Assembly (NCBI RefSeq): GCF_025833875.1
Contig: NZ_JAOYOD010000001.1
Location: 1,302,001-1,366,000, forward strand
Reading direction: 5' to 3'
Length of the DNA: 64,000 nucleotides
DNA from: Reichenbachiella ulvae
Lineage (GTDB): Bacteria; Bacteroidota; Bacteroidia; Cytophagales; Cyclobacteriaceae
Shown here: positions 16,911-26,852 of the stretch, one piece after another
Layout of the letters: the number at the start of each line of letters is the position of its first letter
Numbering within the stretch: position 1 is the first letter of the stretch
Translations under genes and position numbers: made by a program
The notes under the pieces: generated by a model
Told to the model about the DNA's origin: nothing
Databases searched by the model: none
What the model saw: the letters and a program-made list of their open reading frames with translations, nothing else

Positions 16911-17450
16911 AAAACTGTTTTAATAAAATACTATACGACAAACAGGATCCTGTCTGCTATGGAAAAAAATACTATCCTCTAAGAAATGTCTGAAATGGTA
17001 TCGAGAGATGTCCTTGTAGAAGTGAAATACTAATTTCTGATGCGAAGTTAGTTCTTAATATTGGAATATCCCCTCTTTTTTGATTTAATAAATCTTATTC
17101 AAGATCTCATACCAACATAAATACACATGGATATTAAACAAGTGGAATAAAATTTTAGATTTGAGAGTTGGCTAACCGAAATAATAACATTTCTATAACC
17201 AAAAAACGCATAAAACGATACATGGGCTTGATTATCTGTAAGTTACGATACTATTACCCTAAATGAATTTTTTATAAAAAATTTCAATTTGGCAGGATTT
17301 TAAAGAAAAATGGCAGGATTTTAAAGTCAAAATGTATCTACTTTGCGCCATGCCTTTTGCTATAAACTGTGAAAGTGCATAACTTTCTATGGGCATACCA
17401 GACGGGTATTCCTGATTTAAATAAATTGTTTAACCTAACTATTCCACACT
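16911..17450. other. 540-bp intergenic control region
   Basis: It contains the divergent control sequences of the csp unit (leftward) and of the 17451-26720 unit (rightward). The only strong signal is the tandem operator at 17290-17326; the rest is AT-rich without genes. Confidence 0.6.
17290..17326 (+). promoter_or_regulatory. Tandem operator, two TGGCAGGATTTTAAAG copies 21 bp apart
   Basis: Two identical 16-bp direct repeats start at 17290 and 17311, exactly two helical turns apart. They are followed by TCAAAATGTATC and a TACTTTG that could be a Bacteroidota -7 element. A matching pair with the same spacing lies at 50197-50233 before another gene. Direct repeats on one DNA face suggest a tandem-binding activator, for example of LytTR type (inference). 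Confidence 0.75.
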
Positions 17451-18128
17451 ATGAAAAACCGTTTCATGGTTCTACTAGTGTGTTTCCTACTAACCTATGT
17501 GAGCTCTGCTCAGGATTTAGACCTGAGTACAGAAAGCACATCAGGGGTTAGTTCCGGAAACTTACTGGTAGAATTGTCTGGATCGCCTTTTACAGGCTCC
17601 TCACTTCTTGATTTTGGCGAATTTCGCCTTAAGTATGTAGTTGCAGATAATATAGCTGTCCGATTGGGCATGTATATGGATCTCAACAACAATCAATTAA
17701 GACCCGATTATGTTTCTGATTACACTACCTATAGGGTCACTCCTGGTGTAGAGTATCAGATTTCTAACAATGGCGGATTCCGTTCTTATGTAGCATTGGA
17801 TGCTATCGTGGGACAAAAGTTTGCTAATGTTAAAACCACTACCGGATCTTCGGTTACAGGCACGACTCAAATGCCAAACGGAAACAGTCTTCAGACTTTT
17901 TCACAAAGTAACCGAGGCTACTTCGAGGTAGGTGCTGCCCTTTCGGTCGGTGCTGACTATCATTTTGGTTCGCGTTTTTATGTGGGCATGGAAGCAGGAT
18001 TTATGCTGAACATGACCATGTATGACGAAATCACTTTAGATGGTGAGACTTATCAAGATGCAGTTACATACAAAGGAGGTGATTTGCTAATTCGTAACGC
18101 TGTTCGATTCGGCTTCCTATTACTTTAA
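17451..18128 (+). CDS. Outer-membrane beta-barrel protein
   Basis: 225 residues with a cleavable signal peptide (MKNRFMVLLVCFLLTYVSSAQ). Alternating amphipathic strands follow (FRLKYVVADNIAVRLGMYM, YRVTPGVEYQIS, FEVGAALSVGADYHFG, FYVGMEAGFMLNM), ending in hydrophobic FGFLLL, typical of an 8-strand OmpX/OmpA-like barrel. It is separated by only 17 bases from the giant T9SS cargo gene and headed by the tandem operator at 17290-17326. It may be a partner or anchor of that protein; this is inference from position. Confidence 0.8.
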   Translation: MKNRFMVLLVCFLLTYVSSAQDLDLSTESTSGVSSGNLLVELSGSPFTGSSLLDFGEFRLKYVVADNIAVRLGMYMDLNNNQLRPDYVSDYTTYRVTPGVEYQISNNGGFRSYVALDAIVGQKFANVKTTTGSSVTGTTQMPNGNSLQTFSQSNRGYFEVGAALSVGADYHFGSRFYVGMEAGFMLNMTMYDEITLDGETYQDAVTYKGGDLLIRNAVRFGFLLL

Positions 18129-18145
18129 CCTAAATATCCTATTCA

Positions 18146-21100
18146 ATGAAAAAGAAATACAATCCATACCTATGGCATGGCGTAAAAGCCTGTATGCTAT
18201 TGATGGTAATGCTTTGGACCAATTCATTAGTAAAAGCCCAAACCATTACCGTAGATGTTGCACCGGTTGCTCCTGGACCGTATTATACTAATACGACCGA
18301 ATCAATTGATTTCTCAACAACAGGAACCTTTGCAACAAACACGACTTTTTACCTTCATACCGGCCTTCTAGAAGAGGACAATGTGCTAGGTGAATTGACC
18401 GCAGCTGGAACCTATAATTTCACATGGCCAGCATCAGGAACCGGAACAGAAAATTTAACCATTTCTGCTGCCACAGGTTCTTTCAATGCGGAAACCACAG
18501 ACATTCTTAGTTCAGACATTGCTATTGCTGGTGGTACCTATACGGGTGCTATCTACAATATGAATGGTACGGGAGTCAGAAGGTTGACAACTCAGCCTTT
18601 TAATACCGACTACACTGATGATGTTACACTGAATGTAGATCTGACCACAACCAATGCGATCGCCGATCGTCCAATTGTTGTTCAATATTCTACAGATGGA
18701 GGTACCACTTTCACCGACATGACTGATACTAATTCAGACAATGAATGGTTTGGAGGTACTGGAGCTAATATTCAGTTTCTTTTAACATCTGGACAAAAGA
18801 ATGCAAGTACTATTTTTAGAATTGCACAAACTGGAACAGATGCAAATAGTCTAACCAGTGGGGTTGAAACCTGGAGTGTAGATGATGCAATCACTATTGA
18901 GGTGGGGAGTATCGTGGTTGAAACTTCAGCAGCGGTAGGCACTTACACTATTAATGAACCATTTATCAATGGAGTTGCATTCAATGATGTCACTGATACT
19001 CCTGTTGGGCAGTATTATGCAGGACAGAGTGTAATTGTTGACGGTGTGTTCAATGGAGGGACAGATCAAGTATTAGATTACAACTATGTCGCTGTTTTCA
19101 GAAATACCACCTTAGGAGAATGGTTTACCTTGGAAGGAAATGCAGACTCTAATACAGGCAATGATATTTCTGTCAGTGGCACTATCCCAACTGGTGTTAC
19201 ACTAGATGAAAATTGGGATGTTACGATCGAAGCATACACAGGAGCAGATGCTACTTTCGGAGTGGAAGAAGAGTTCAGCAGCTCCGCTACCAACCTGGGA
19301 GATTTAGAAATTCAGGGTGGTTCAGTAGCAACTGCAGTAGAATTCACCGGGGATGGTGATAGAGGGTTAATGACACCTGAACTTTACATAGGTTCAACCA
19401 CTAATGCCTACATCTCTTTCAATCTTTCGAAGTTAAGTTCTGGATTGAGTCCTGATGGTACAGAGATAGTATTGGAGTACTCTACTGATGGATCTACTTA
19501 CACACAAATTGGTGATGACATTAGTTTGAATGATGATCTTTCTGAGGCTTTAATGTTTGAATCATTGCCTGCAGGGATTGTTTCTTCTACTACTCAAATT
19601 CAAATCAGACAACTTTCAAATGCTGGAGCAGGTTTATCAACCTGGTCAGTGGATGATTTAATGATTGTTTCTGGTGGATCTGTGATTCCAGACGGCGATA
19701 GCTTTACCTACACCTCATCAGCAATTGATGTATTACAACCCACCATCGTTTTGGACGCAGTGGCAGTTCCTGCCGACCTCATTTACCCAGGTAGTTCAGT
19801 TGACCTAGTTTATAATATTACGAATGGTGCGCTTCCTACGGGAACAGAAATCAGTGCCATTTTAGATAACGGAGTATTGTCGTACGAAGTAGGAACTTCA
19901 GCAAATATCACTCCGGGAGACACAGAAGATCATACCATAAGCATCACCATTCCATCTATTGTGGGAGGAGATTATGATGTTTATTTGATGTCTTCTACTA
20001 ATGACACAGAATCGAACACGATTACTGTTCCTGTCTATAATACTACTTTAGAGATCACAGAGATTACTTCTAACAGCGGTGTTACAGACGGTGGAGTAGA
20101 TGTTTTCTTCCCAGGCAGTGAAATCACAGTTAATTATAATGCTGTAGGTGATATGGGAGCAGGCGCTGAATTGAAACTAGAGGTTAGAGATTATGACCTG
20201 GATGTTTCAGACAATGATGGTTATGTTACTATCAACTCTGAGACTACTCTGAGTGGTTCTATAACTGGTACACTTTCAGAAACTATCAATTATGATGATG
20301 ACGGTGCTGAAACACCTTATGTCAGAATCAAAATTGGAAATGGCGTATTGGTAGACATGGCCCTGGCATTTGTAAAGGATACAGATGATGCTGATATCAA
20401 TGGAGTTGGCTATTCAGAAAGTGTTTTTGATTTTGACATGACAGAAGGAAACGATCCGTTGAATGAAGATGATTTCATAGGATCTGGTCAAAGATCAGCT
20501 ACTACCCTGGCTTTTGATCTAAGCAACGGCGGAATTGTCTCCTTAGGATTAACCAACAATGCGGCGTCTTACAATGGAACACCTCAAGACGTCTACCTAC
20601 AAGCGAGTATCAATGGTACAGACTGGACAACCATCGATGATCAAGAGTATGCCAATGCTGATGTAACCTTTAGTTCCATTACTCTACCACAAGAATTGTG
20701 GGGAGATGAAACTTGGATCAGAGTAGTTTATAATATGAGCAGTGAAGCTGCAGAATTAGAAAATGTACTTACTCTGAATTCAATTACGCTTCAGACTGGC
20801 GCATTGGTTTCTGCTAACTCAGATACCGAAGATGTATCTGGTCAATTCAGAAAGCCAACTGTTTCATTGGAAGTATTAGACAGCTACGATTTCACTGTGG
20901 GTGAACAGTTTACTATCGAATACAATACAACTGGCCCCTTCCCTGCCAATACCGCATTTGCGATTGTAATGGCTGGGCCTGACAATTTAGAAACCGTAAT
21001 TGGAGAAAGCGAATCGGTAGGTTTAACAACTGTAGATGTGACCATGCCTGCCATGTCAAAAGAAGAAAATGGCGCTGGTCCAGATGATCTTTATGACGAG

Positions 21101-24100
21101 ATCAAAGTGGTGGCTTACAATAAAGCAACTGCAGATACTGAGTATCTGTCTGATGAGACCATGGTGATCGATGATGATGAGTACTTCCTTGTGATTGAAG
21201 GAGAAAACTCATCAAGTACTGGAGACGGTGATTATCTTTTCGATAGAGCTGGAGATAGAAGTTTATTAACAGATGCCTTCGATTTGAGTGGTGTTGAATC
21301 TGCTTTTATCAACTTCACTACAAGCAACTATAACGGTATATCTGCTACGAGTAATTTATTAACAATCCCAGTTCTTCAGGTATCTACTGATGCAGGAGCT
21401 TCGTTCCAGACCATTGCGGCTGAAGAGGACGGATTATTGGGTGATGGTTATCTGTACTATACCAATAGCTTTTCTGCTGAGATTCCAGCGGAGCATTTAA
21501 CTAGTGCTACACACTTCAGATGGTATCAGGCTTTGAATTTAGGTCAGGATGCCAACGAGTGGAGAATCAGCAGTATTTCTATCACCTTAGTCCAAGGTAA
21601 TGAGATCTCTACCTACTATTTGGCAGAAAATAGCTCAGTTGTTTCTACATTAAGTCACCCAGAAGTAAATTCTGGAACTGATGTTTATGAATGGGTTCAA
21701 GCAGATGCTGATACTGATCCAGTATTCAATGGTGAGACCTTCTCATTCGATTGGAATAAGGTTTATGAATCGACTAATGATTTCCCTTCAGGAACCATGT
21801 TCGACTTCATTCTTCATGATGGTAGTGATTTTGTCATCGACCCAACTACTGATATGCCATATGTTATTGGTACGGCAACAGGAGTAGGCACATTCGATGC
21901 AGAGGTTCCTTATTTCATTGGAGCTGACAATTATGATGTTAGATTGATCGCTTACTTAGAAGACAGTGAAAATGGGAACTATTTCTTTTATGGCGATGAA
22001 GATGGAGAAAGTACAACTTCTGTAGGAGATCTAGATGTCTTCCTAAGAGCTGCAAGAACAACCATTGACATTGATGAGAATGATGTAGTTTATGCTGGTA
22101 GCACTGCTACTTTCAGCGTGTTGTTAGAAAATGATGACCTGAATGCATTGGCTGATATCGAAAGTCTCTTTGCCAACCTTATTGTTAAAGACTATAGCGG
22201 AAATGATGATATCTTACTTGCAACTCAAGAAGGCACTGGGGATATAACTGTCGATCTATTGCCATTTATCAATGGAAACCAAGATTTTGTAATCATCTTC
22301 TCGGAAGGCGCAGCACTTGGCGAGGTTGGTGAAATGGATGATTTCGACGGTATGGATAGTAGTATTGATTTGACTCCAGAGGACTTTGTAAGTGGTGATG
22401 TGGTAACTTTAGTTGAAACCGGCGATTTCTACGAAAGTTGGTTTGGATATAACACTAACAGGACTTTCTCATGGGACTTTGTTTTCGATCCTGTTTTGGC
22501 AGAAAGTGGAGTTGGAAATGAAAGACTCTATCTCCAATATTCTAAAGATGGAGGAAGTTCATGGAGCAATTGGACCTGGTGGACAACTTCGGGAAGTTAT
22601 TCAACTAATTTAGACAACTTTATAAATGGCACTTACAATAGCCCAAGCGGAACTTATAATGAAAGAGTTCGGTTTAGGTGGATTGCTTATGATCCATGGT
22701 GCTGTGTAACTCCAACTGGTCGTGGAAGTCAAATTGAGATTTCTAATGTTGAGATAGCCTCATTTAATACCAATATGGAAAATAACAATTCTTATTTCCC
22801 TATGGGTGGATCAACTTTCGGACCTGTTTTTGAAAATGATTTTGGTAGAGGTTTAATCACCACCAGAGATTTTGAAATTGGTGAATTAGAAAATTCTTCT
22901 CTGATCTCATTTGACTTGAGCTTCGATGAAGTTCCTGATAACCTAATTGACAATCAGTATTTGATATTTGAATATTCTATTGATGGTGGTGTTACTTTCA
23001 CTGAGTTGAGAAGCTTCCCCGATATGGAAGAAGAAGCTCCATTAGTGGCAGAGAACTTTCTAATTGCCGTAACTAATGATATGAAAAACAATGCCGTTAG
23101 ATTTAGATTCAGACAAGAAGAAAGAAATGGTATTGATGTCATGTTTGAAAATTTCAGTTTCAAACAAGGAGAAATACTTCCTTTCGATTACATCGCATAC
23201 AATCGTGATATTGCCGAACAGGCCTTGTTGATTACTAGTCTGTCTTCACTTGAGACGTGCATCGATGGTGATATGATGATCAACTATGAGGTACGAGGAA
23301 AGTTTGGTGCCGACAACATGGTGATGGTCAATTACAGAGATACTGACGGGAATGTCAACACATTGGATGCATTCGAGTTCAATATTATAGATGGAACAGG
23401 TGGCATTACTTTCAACTTCCCATCTGATGTCATTGGTACTACAGAGAGTAATAAATGGTTCAAGTTCCAATTGGAAGCTGAAGACCTTACTTATGAAGAT
23501 ATCAATGAGGACTTCAGTGTAACAGGACCATATTCAGAAGAAAGTCTAGAAGTAGTAGCGCCAATCAATCAAGATCTAAGCTTCTCTTGGGATGATCCAT
23601 TGGAGTGTAACCCTTCTAATGTGATGATTACCCTTAATGGGGAGCAGGATTACTTCATGTATGAGGTATTAGATCTTAGTAATAACTCTACTGTTCTGGC
23701 TAGTCTGACCTATGATCCAGAAACAGGTGTTGATGAGATTAATATCGGTACTATAACTGCAGATACAGAAATAGGCATTAGAACTACAGCTATGTCAAGT
23801 TCTGGCACATCTTGTAATTCTCTAGAAATAGATGACACTGAAGTAGTGGAGCTTTTGGAAACATACAAGTTGTTCAGAAGAAGTTACAATGATACTGGTC
23901 TTAGAATAGTAGTAAATTCTGGTGACTCGAGAACTATTTGTGGCTCTTCTTCAGAAGTGAGATTAAGTGTAAATCGTGACAGTGAAAGTGGTGATGGTTC
24001 AGGATCATTTGTAGAATGGTTTAGAAACGACCTGTCTACACCTGTTAGCGTATCTGGAAACATTCTGGGTGATAACGAAACCCTTCAATCCGGTAATTAT

Positions 24101-26308
24101 TTCGCGAGAATCACTGACACTAGTGGAGACAATATTTGTACTTACACTACAGAGTCATTTACTGTAGAAAGAGTGGATACTCCTGAGAGACCTGAAATAA
24201 CAATAGAGTCTGGAAGCCTTTCTTTCTGTGATGGAGAAGGTGAAGTAGTTCTCTCTGCTCCGGAAGGATTCTCTTACTACAAGTGGAATGGTAGCACACA
24301 GTGGACCAATAGAATGTTGACCGTAGAAGAAGAAGGTGAATATTATGTAGAGGTTTCTAACGTACCATTTGATGCAGGGTGTGGAAGCGCAAGTTCTATC
24401 CCAGTTGTAGTAGAATCTCAATTCTTGCCTGACTTCCAGGTTAAAACTACTACTAGTAGTGATGATAGATATAATATCATCGATGGATCAGCTCATAAAG
24501 GTTGTGAATCATTCTATATCTATTTCTACAATGGAAATAGCTGGCAAAACAACAATGGTGAGGTAGTGATCAGTAGAGATGGTGAATTCTATGCTTCTAC
24601 TCAGAATACAAGTTATGAGTTAACAGAGAGTGGTGATTATACCATAGACTGGGTGAGCAGTGATATCAATTCTAGCTGTACAGCAAGTATTGGAACATTC
24701 ACTTTGCAGATTACAGAGCAACCAGAAACACCAGCTATCACTGTAGCAGGAGACTTAGAATTCTGTGAAGGTGGATCTGCGACTTTGACAGCTACAGCTG
24801 GCTACAACTATTATAGATGGTTCAGAGATGGTTCTTTGATGAATACCTCTTCAGAAACTTTGGTTGTAACCAAAAATTCTGGTAGATATCAGGTAGAAGG
24901 TTCAATGGTACCATTCAATGTGGGTTGCTATAGCGAGAGATCTGAAGGTGTAAATGTTACAGTTCATACGGAGCCTAGTATGGAAATCTACTCTAACTAT
25001 GAAGGTGATCTGGAAGATGGTCAAATGATCTCTTACTGTGAAGTTGACGGTGACAATCATTATCTGAGAGCATATACAAGTGCAAACGATGCGGCTATCA
25101 CCTGGTACTTGGATGGCACTGCTATCCCGGCTACTGATCAAAATGTGAATTCTAGTGACAATTACTCATATGTTTACCCAGAAACAAATGGCGTTTATCA
25201 TGCCGAAGTAAGTTTTGGAGGTATTGATGCTACTAGTCAATGTACGTTCATGACCAATGCTGTGACTGTAAATATAGTAGCAGAAATAGCACCAGTTGCC
25301 ATAGCTGCTCCTGCTCAAACTGAGTTCTGTGAAGATGAGGTGAGTGTGACCTTGACAGCTGATGCTGGAGCTCCGTTCTACAGATGGTATAGAAATGGAA
25401 GTGCCATCACGGATGGAACAGGAAGTAACAATACGCTCACCGTTTCTCAAGGTGGAGATTATCAGGTAGCTGTTTCTAACGAAGCTGGATGTGAAAGTGA
25501 ACTTTCTAATGTAATCCAAATCGAAGAGCAATCCGCTCCGAGCACATCAATAAGTATATCAGTAGATGAAACAGATTGCGCGAGTGGCGATATTGTAGTT
25601 AGAGCAAACAATACCAATTCTAAGTACAACTATCAATTGACCCTGACTGAAACAGGTGAAACCATTGGTGCAGTATTTACTGGTAACACGTTCGGCTCTG
25701 TATATGTACCATTGACTGGTATAGAAACGTCTACCGAATTAGGTGTAGAAGTAACCTATGCCGATGGAACAGGCTGTATGAGTGAAGATGAGTCAATCGG
25801 AACTATCAACCCAAATGCAGTCATTCTTGAACTCGATGGTAATACAGTAAGAGCAATTATCTCTGGTAACTACATGGAGTATACCTGGTACAGAGATGGT
25901 GTTGAATTGAGAAATGTAACAGGAACCTCTTTGAATATTACAGATGGGGCTTCTTATACGATTGAAGTATTGTACGAAGGAGGATGTATGCTAACTTCTA
26001 ATTCAGTAGATCTAGGACCAACAACTCCTCCTGCTGATGCATCTGGAAGACTAAGTGCTAATACTACGACCTACCCTAACCCTACTCAAGGTCAGGTAGT
26101 CAATCTGGAAGTAAAAGGAACCAACTTTGGTGACTATACGGTGAGCATCATGAGTATGACAGGACAAGTCATGGTTTACGAAGTGCTAGATAAGCAAGTC
26201 GAAGAATTTACGAAAGCCATTTCTATCAGTCATTTAGAGCGAGGTTTGTACAACATGCAGATCAAAAAAGGTGATGAAGTTGAAAACATCAGAATTCTTA
26301 AAAACTAA
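18146..26308 (+). CDS. Giant T9SS-exported repeat protein (adhesin-like)
   Basis: 2,720 residues. A signal peptide (1-31, ending VKAQ) and a C-terminal type IX sorting domain (~2632-2720: TTYPNPTQG..., then LERGLYNMQI and ending RILKN) show export across the outer membrane and surface attachment. At least five internal modules share a jelly-roll-like signature (G.RR/GL.T..F.L/I..., then VLEYSTDGST and WSVDD), starting near residues 141, 401, 779, 1035 and 1565. The C-terminal third has at least three Ig-like modules (FC-G/D-E...LTA..G..YYRW) near 2026, 2205 and 2393. The protein is very acidic and Thr/Ser-rich. No catalytic motif is seen. Adhesion, gliding or matrix roles are plausible (inference). 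Confidence 0.9.
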   Translation: MKKKYNPYLWHGVKACMLLMVMLWTNSLVKAQTITVDVAPVAPGPYYTNTTESIDFSTTGTFATNTTFYLHTGLLEEDNVLGELTAAGTYNFTWPASGTGTENLTISAATGSFNAETTDILSSDIAIAGGTYTGAIYNMNGTGVRRLTTQPFNTDYTDDVTLNVDLTTTNAIADRPIVVQYSTDGGTTFTDMTDTNSDNEWFGGTGANIQFLLTSGQKNASTIFRIAQTGTDANSLTSGVETWSVDDAITIEVGSIVVETSAAVGTYTINEPFINGVAFNDVTDTPVGQYYAGQSVIVDGVFNGGTDQVLDYNYVAVFRNTTLGEWFTLEGNADSNTGNDISVSGTIPTGVTLDENWDVTIEAYTGADATFGVEEEFSSSATNLGDLEIQGGSVATAVEFTGDGDRGLMTPELYIGSTTNAYISFNLSKLSSGLSPDGTEIVLEYSTDGSTYTQIGDDISLNDDLSEALMFESLPAGIVSSTTQIQIRQLSNAGAGLSTWSVDDLMIVSGGSVIPDGDSFTYTSSAIDVLQPTIVLDAVAVPADLIYPGSSVDLVYNITNGALPTGTEISAILDNGVLSYEVGTSANITPGDTEDHTISITIPSIVGGDYDVYLMSSTNDTESNTITVPVYNTTLEITEITSNSGVTDGGVDVFFPGSEITVNYNAVGDMGAGAELKLEVRDYDLDVSDNDGYVTINSETTLSGSITGTLSETINYDDDGAETPYVRIKIGNGVLVDMALAFVKDTDDADINGVGYSESVFDFDMTEGNDPLNEDDFIGSGQRSATTLAFDLSNGGIVSLGLTNNAASYNGTPQDVYLQASINGTDWTTIDDQEYANADVTFSSITLPQELWGDETWIRVVYNMSSEAAELENVLTLNSITLQTGALVSANSDTEDVSGQFRKPTVSLEVLDSYDFTVGEQFTIEYNTTGPFPANTAFAIVMAGPDNLETVIGESESVGLTTVDVTMPAMSKEENGAGPDDLYDEIKVVAYNKATADTEYLSDETMVIDDDEYFLVIEGENSSSTGDGDYLFDRAGDRSLLTDAFDLSGVESAFINFTTSNYNGISATSNLLTIPVLQVSTDAGASFQTIAAEEDGLLGDGYLYYTNSFSAEIPAEHLTSATHFRWYQALNLGQDANEWRISSISITLVQGNEISTYYLAENSSVVSTLSHPEVNSGTDVYEWVQADADTDPVFNGETFSFDWNKVYESTNDFPSGTMFDFILHDGSDFVIDPTTDMPYVIGTATGVGTFDAEVPYFIGADNYDVRLIAYLEDSENGNYFFYGDEDGESTTSVGDLDVFLRAARTTIDIDENDVVYAGSTATFSVLLENDDLNALADIESLFANLIVKDYSGNDDILLATQEGTGDITVDLLPFINGNQDFVIIFSEGAALGEVGEMDDFDGMDSSIDLTPEDFVSGDVVTLVETGDFYESWFGYNTNRTFSWDFVFDPVLAESGVGNERLYLQYSKDGGSSWSNWTWWTTSGSYSTNLDNFINGTYNSPSGTYNERVRFRWIAYDPWCCVTPTGRGSQIEISNVEIASFNTNMENNNSYFPMGGSTFGPVFENDFGRGLITTRDFEIGELENSSLISFDLSFDEVPDNLIDNQYLIFEYSIDGGVTFTELRSFPDMEEEAPLVAENFLIAVTNDMKNNAVRFRFRQEERNGIDVMFENFSFKQGEILPFDYIAYNRDIAEQALLITSLSSLETCIDGDMMINYEVRGKFGADNMVMVNYRDTDGNVNTLDAFEFNIIDGTGGITFNFPSDVIGTTESNKWFKFQLEAEDLTYEDINEDFSVTGPYSEESLEVVAPINQDLSFSWDDPLECNPSNVMITLNGEQDYFMYEVLDLSNNSTVLASLTYDPETGVDEINIGTITADTEIGIRTTAMSSSGTSCNSLEIDDTEVVELLETYKLFRRSYNDTGLRIVVNSGDSRTICGSSSEVRLSVNRDSESGDGSGSFVEWFRNDLSTPVSVSGNILGDNETLQSGNYFARITDTSGDNICTYTTESFTVERVDTPERPEITIESGSLSFCDGEGEVVLSAPEGFSYYKWNGSTQWTNRMLTVEEEGEYYVEVSNVPFDAGCGSASSIPVVVESQFLPDFQVKTTTSSDDRYNIIDGSAHKGCESFYIYFYNGNSWQNNNGEVVISRDGEFYASTQNTSYELTESGDYTIDWVSSDINSSCTASIGTFTLQITEQPETPAITVAGDLEFCEGGSATLTATAGYNYYRWFRDGSLMNTSSETLVVTKNSGRYQVEGSMVPFNVGCYSERSEGVNVTVHTEPSMEIYSNYEGDLEDGQMISYCEVDGDNHYLRAYTSANDAAITWYLDGTAIPATDQNVNSSDNYSYVYPETNGVYHAEVSFGGIDATSQCTFMTNAVTVNIVAEIAPVAIAAPAQTEFCEDEVSVTLTADAGAPFYRWYRNGSAITDGTGSNNTLTVSQGGDYQVAVSNEAGCESELSNVIQIEEQSAPSTSISISVDETDCASGDIVVRANNTNSKYNYQLTLTETGETIGAVFTGNTFGSVYVPLTGIETSTELGVEVTYADGTGCMSEDESIGTINPNAVILELDGNTVRAIISGNYMEYTWYRDGVELRNVTGTSLNITDGASYTIEVLYEGGCMLTSNSVDLGPTTPPADASGRLSANTTTYPNPTQGQVVNLEVKGTNFGDYTVSIMSMTGQVMVYEVLDKQVEEFTKAISISHLERGLYNMQIKKGDEVENIRILKN

Positions 26309-26312
26309 AATC

Positions 26313-26720
26313 ATGAATAAATTATTTAAACATATAATCGTGCTTGGGTTGGTGTTATCGGCCTTCTCCTGCACCGATCCGGAAGAATTCACTGCAGCTA
26401 AGAACATGCCATATGGTGATTGGGAGGTAGCTGAATACTTTGTGAATGGACAGACGCAAGGAAGTTACATTCTAGAACGCTTCACTTTGGAACGTGACGG
26501 GACCTTCATCCTAGTTGATTCCAACGACGTGCTGTTCCACGGTACATGGACCTCTACCGAAACAAGCCTAACTCTAACGGAAGTAGGTGGTAGCAGTCAG
26601 GTATTTGATTTCGAAATAGTCTTCCTGGGACCAGAGAAGATGCACCTGAGACAAGTCATCAGCGGTCTGGATTTAGAGATTCGTTATCTCATGAACTGGA
26701 GCAATGCAGACAATTATTAA
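26313..26720 (+). CDS. Lipocalin-like lipoprotein
   Basis: 135 residues from the ATG at 26313 (MNKLFKHIIVLGLVLSAFSC), lipobox AFSC. The mature part is a small beta-barrel pattern (YGDWEVAEYF, FTLERDGTFILVDS, LFHGTWTSTETSLTL) typical of lipocalin-like domains in Bacteroidota. It follows the giant T9SS protein by 4 bases and precedes a strong terminator, so it closes that unit. Function unknown; possibly a surface or periplasmic accessory. Confidence 0.8.
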   Translation: MNKLFKHIIVLGLVLSAFSCTDPEEFTAAKNMPYGDWEVAEYFVNGQTQGSYILERFTLERDGTFILVDSNDVLFHGTWTSTETSLTLTEVGGSSQVFDFEIVFLGPEKMHLRQVISGLDLEIRYLMNWSNADNY

Positions 26721-26743
26721 TTGATATTAATAAAGCTAATAGT

Positions 26744-26773
26744 AAAAGGGCTGGAAGTTTTTCCAGCCCTTTT
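26744..26773 (+). terminator. Terminator of the T9SS-cargo unit
   Basis: Perfect 13-bp stem AAAAGGGCTGGAA/TTCCAGCCCTTTT with a GTTT loop, followed by CTTTTTC. Confidence 0.92.
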
Positions 26774-26798
26774 CTTTTTCATTATATTATCAAAATAA

Positions 26799-26829
26799 AA
26801 GCCCCAACTCTCAGAGAAAGTTGGGGCTT
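26799..26829 (-). terminator. Terminator of the leu operon
   Basis: Perfect 11-bp stem AAGCCCCAACT/AGTTGGGGCTT with a 9-nt loop. On the minus strand it is followed by TTTATTTTG, just after the leuB stop. Confidence 0.88.
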
Positions 26830-26852
26830 CAAATTTTATTAGTAGTTCCTGA

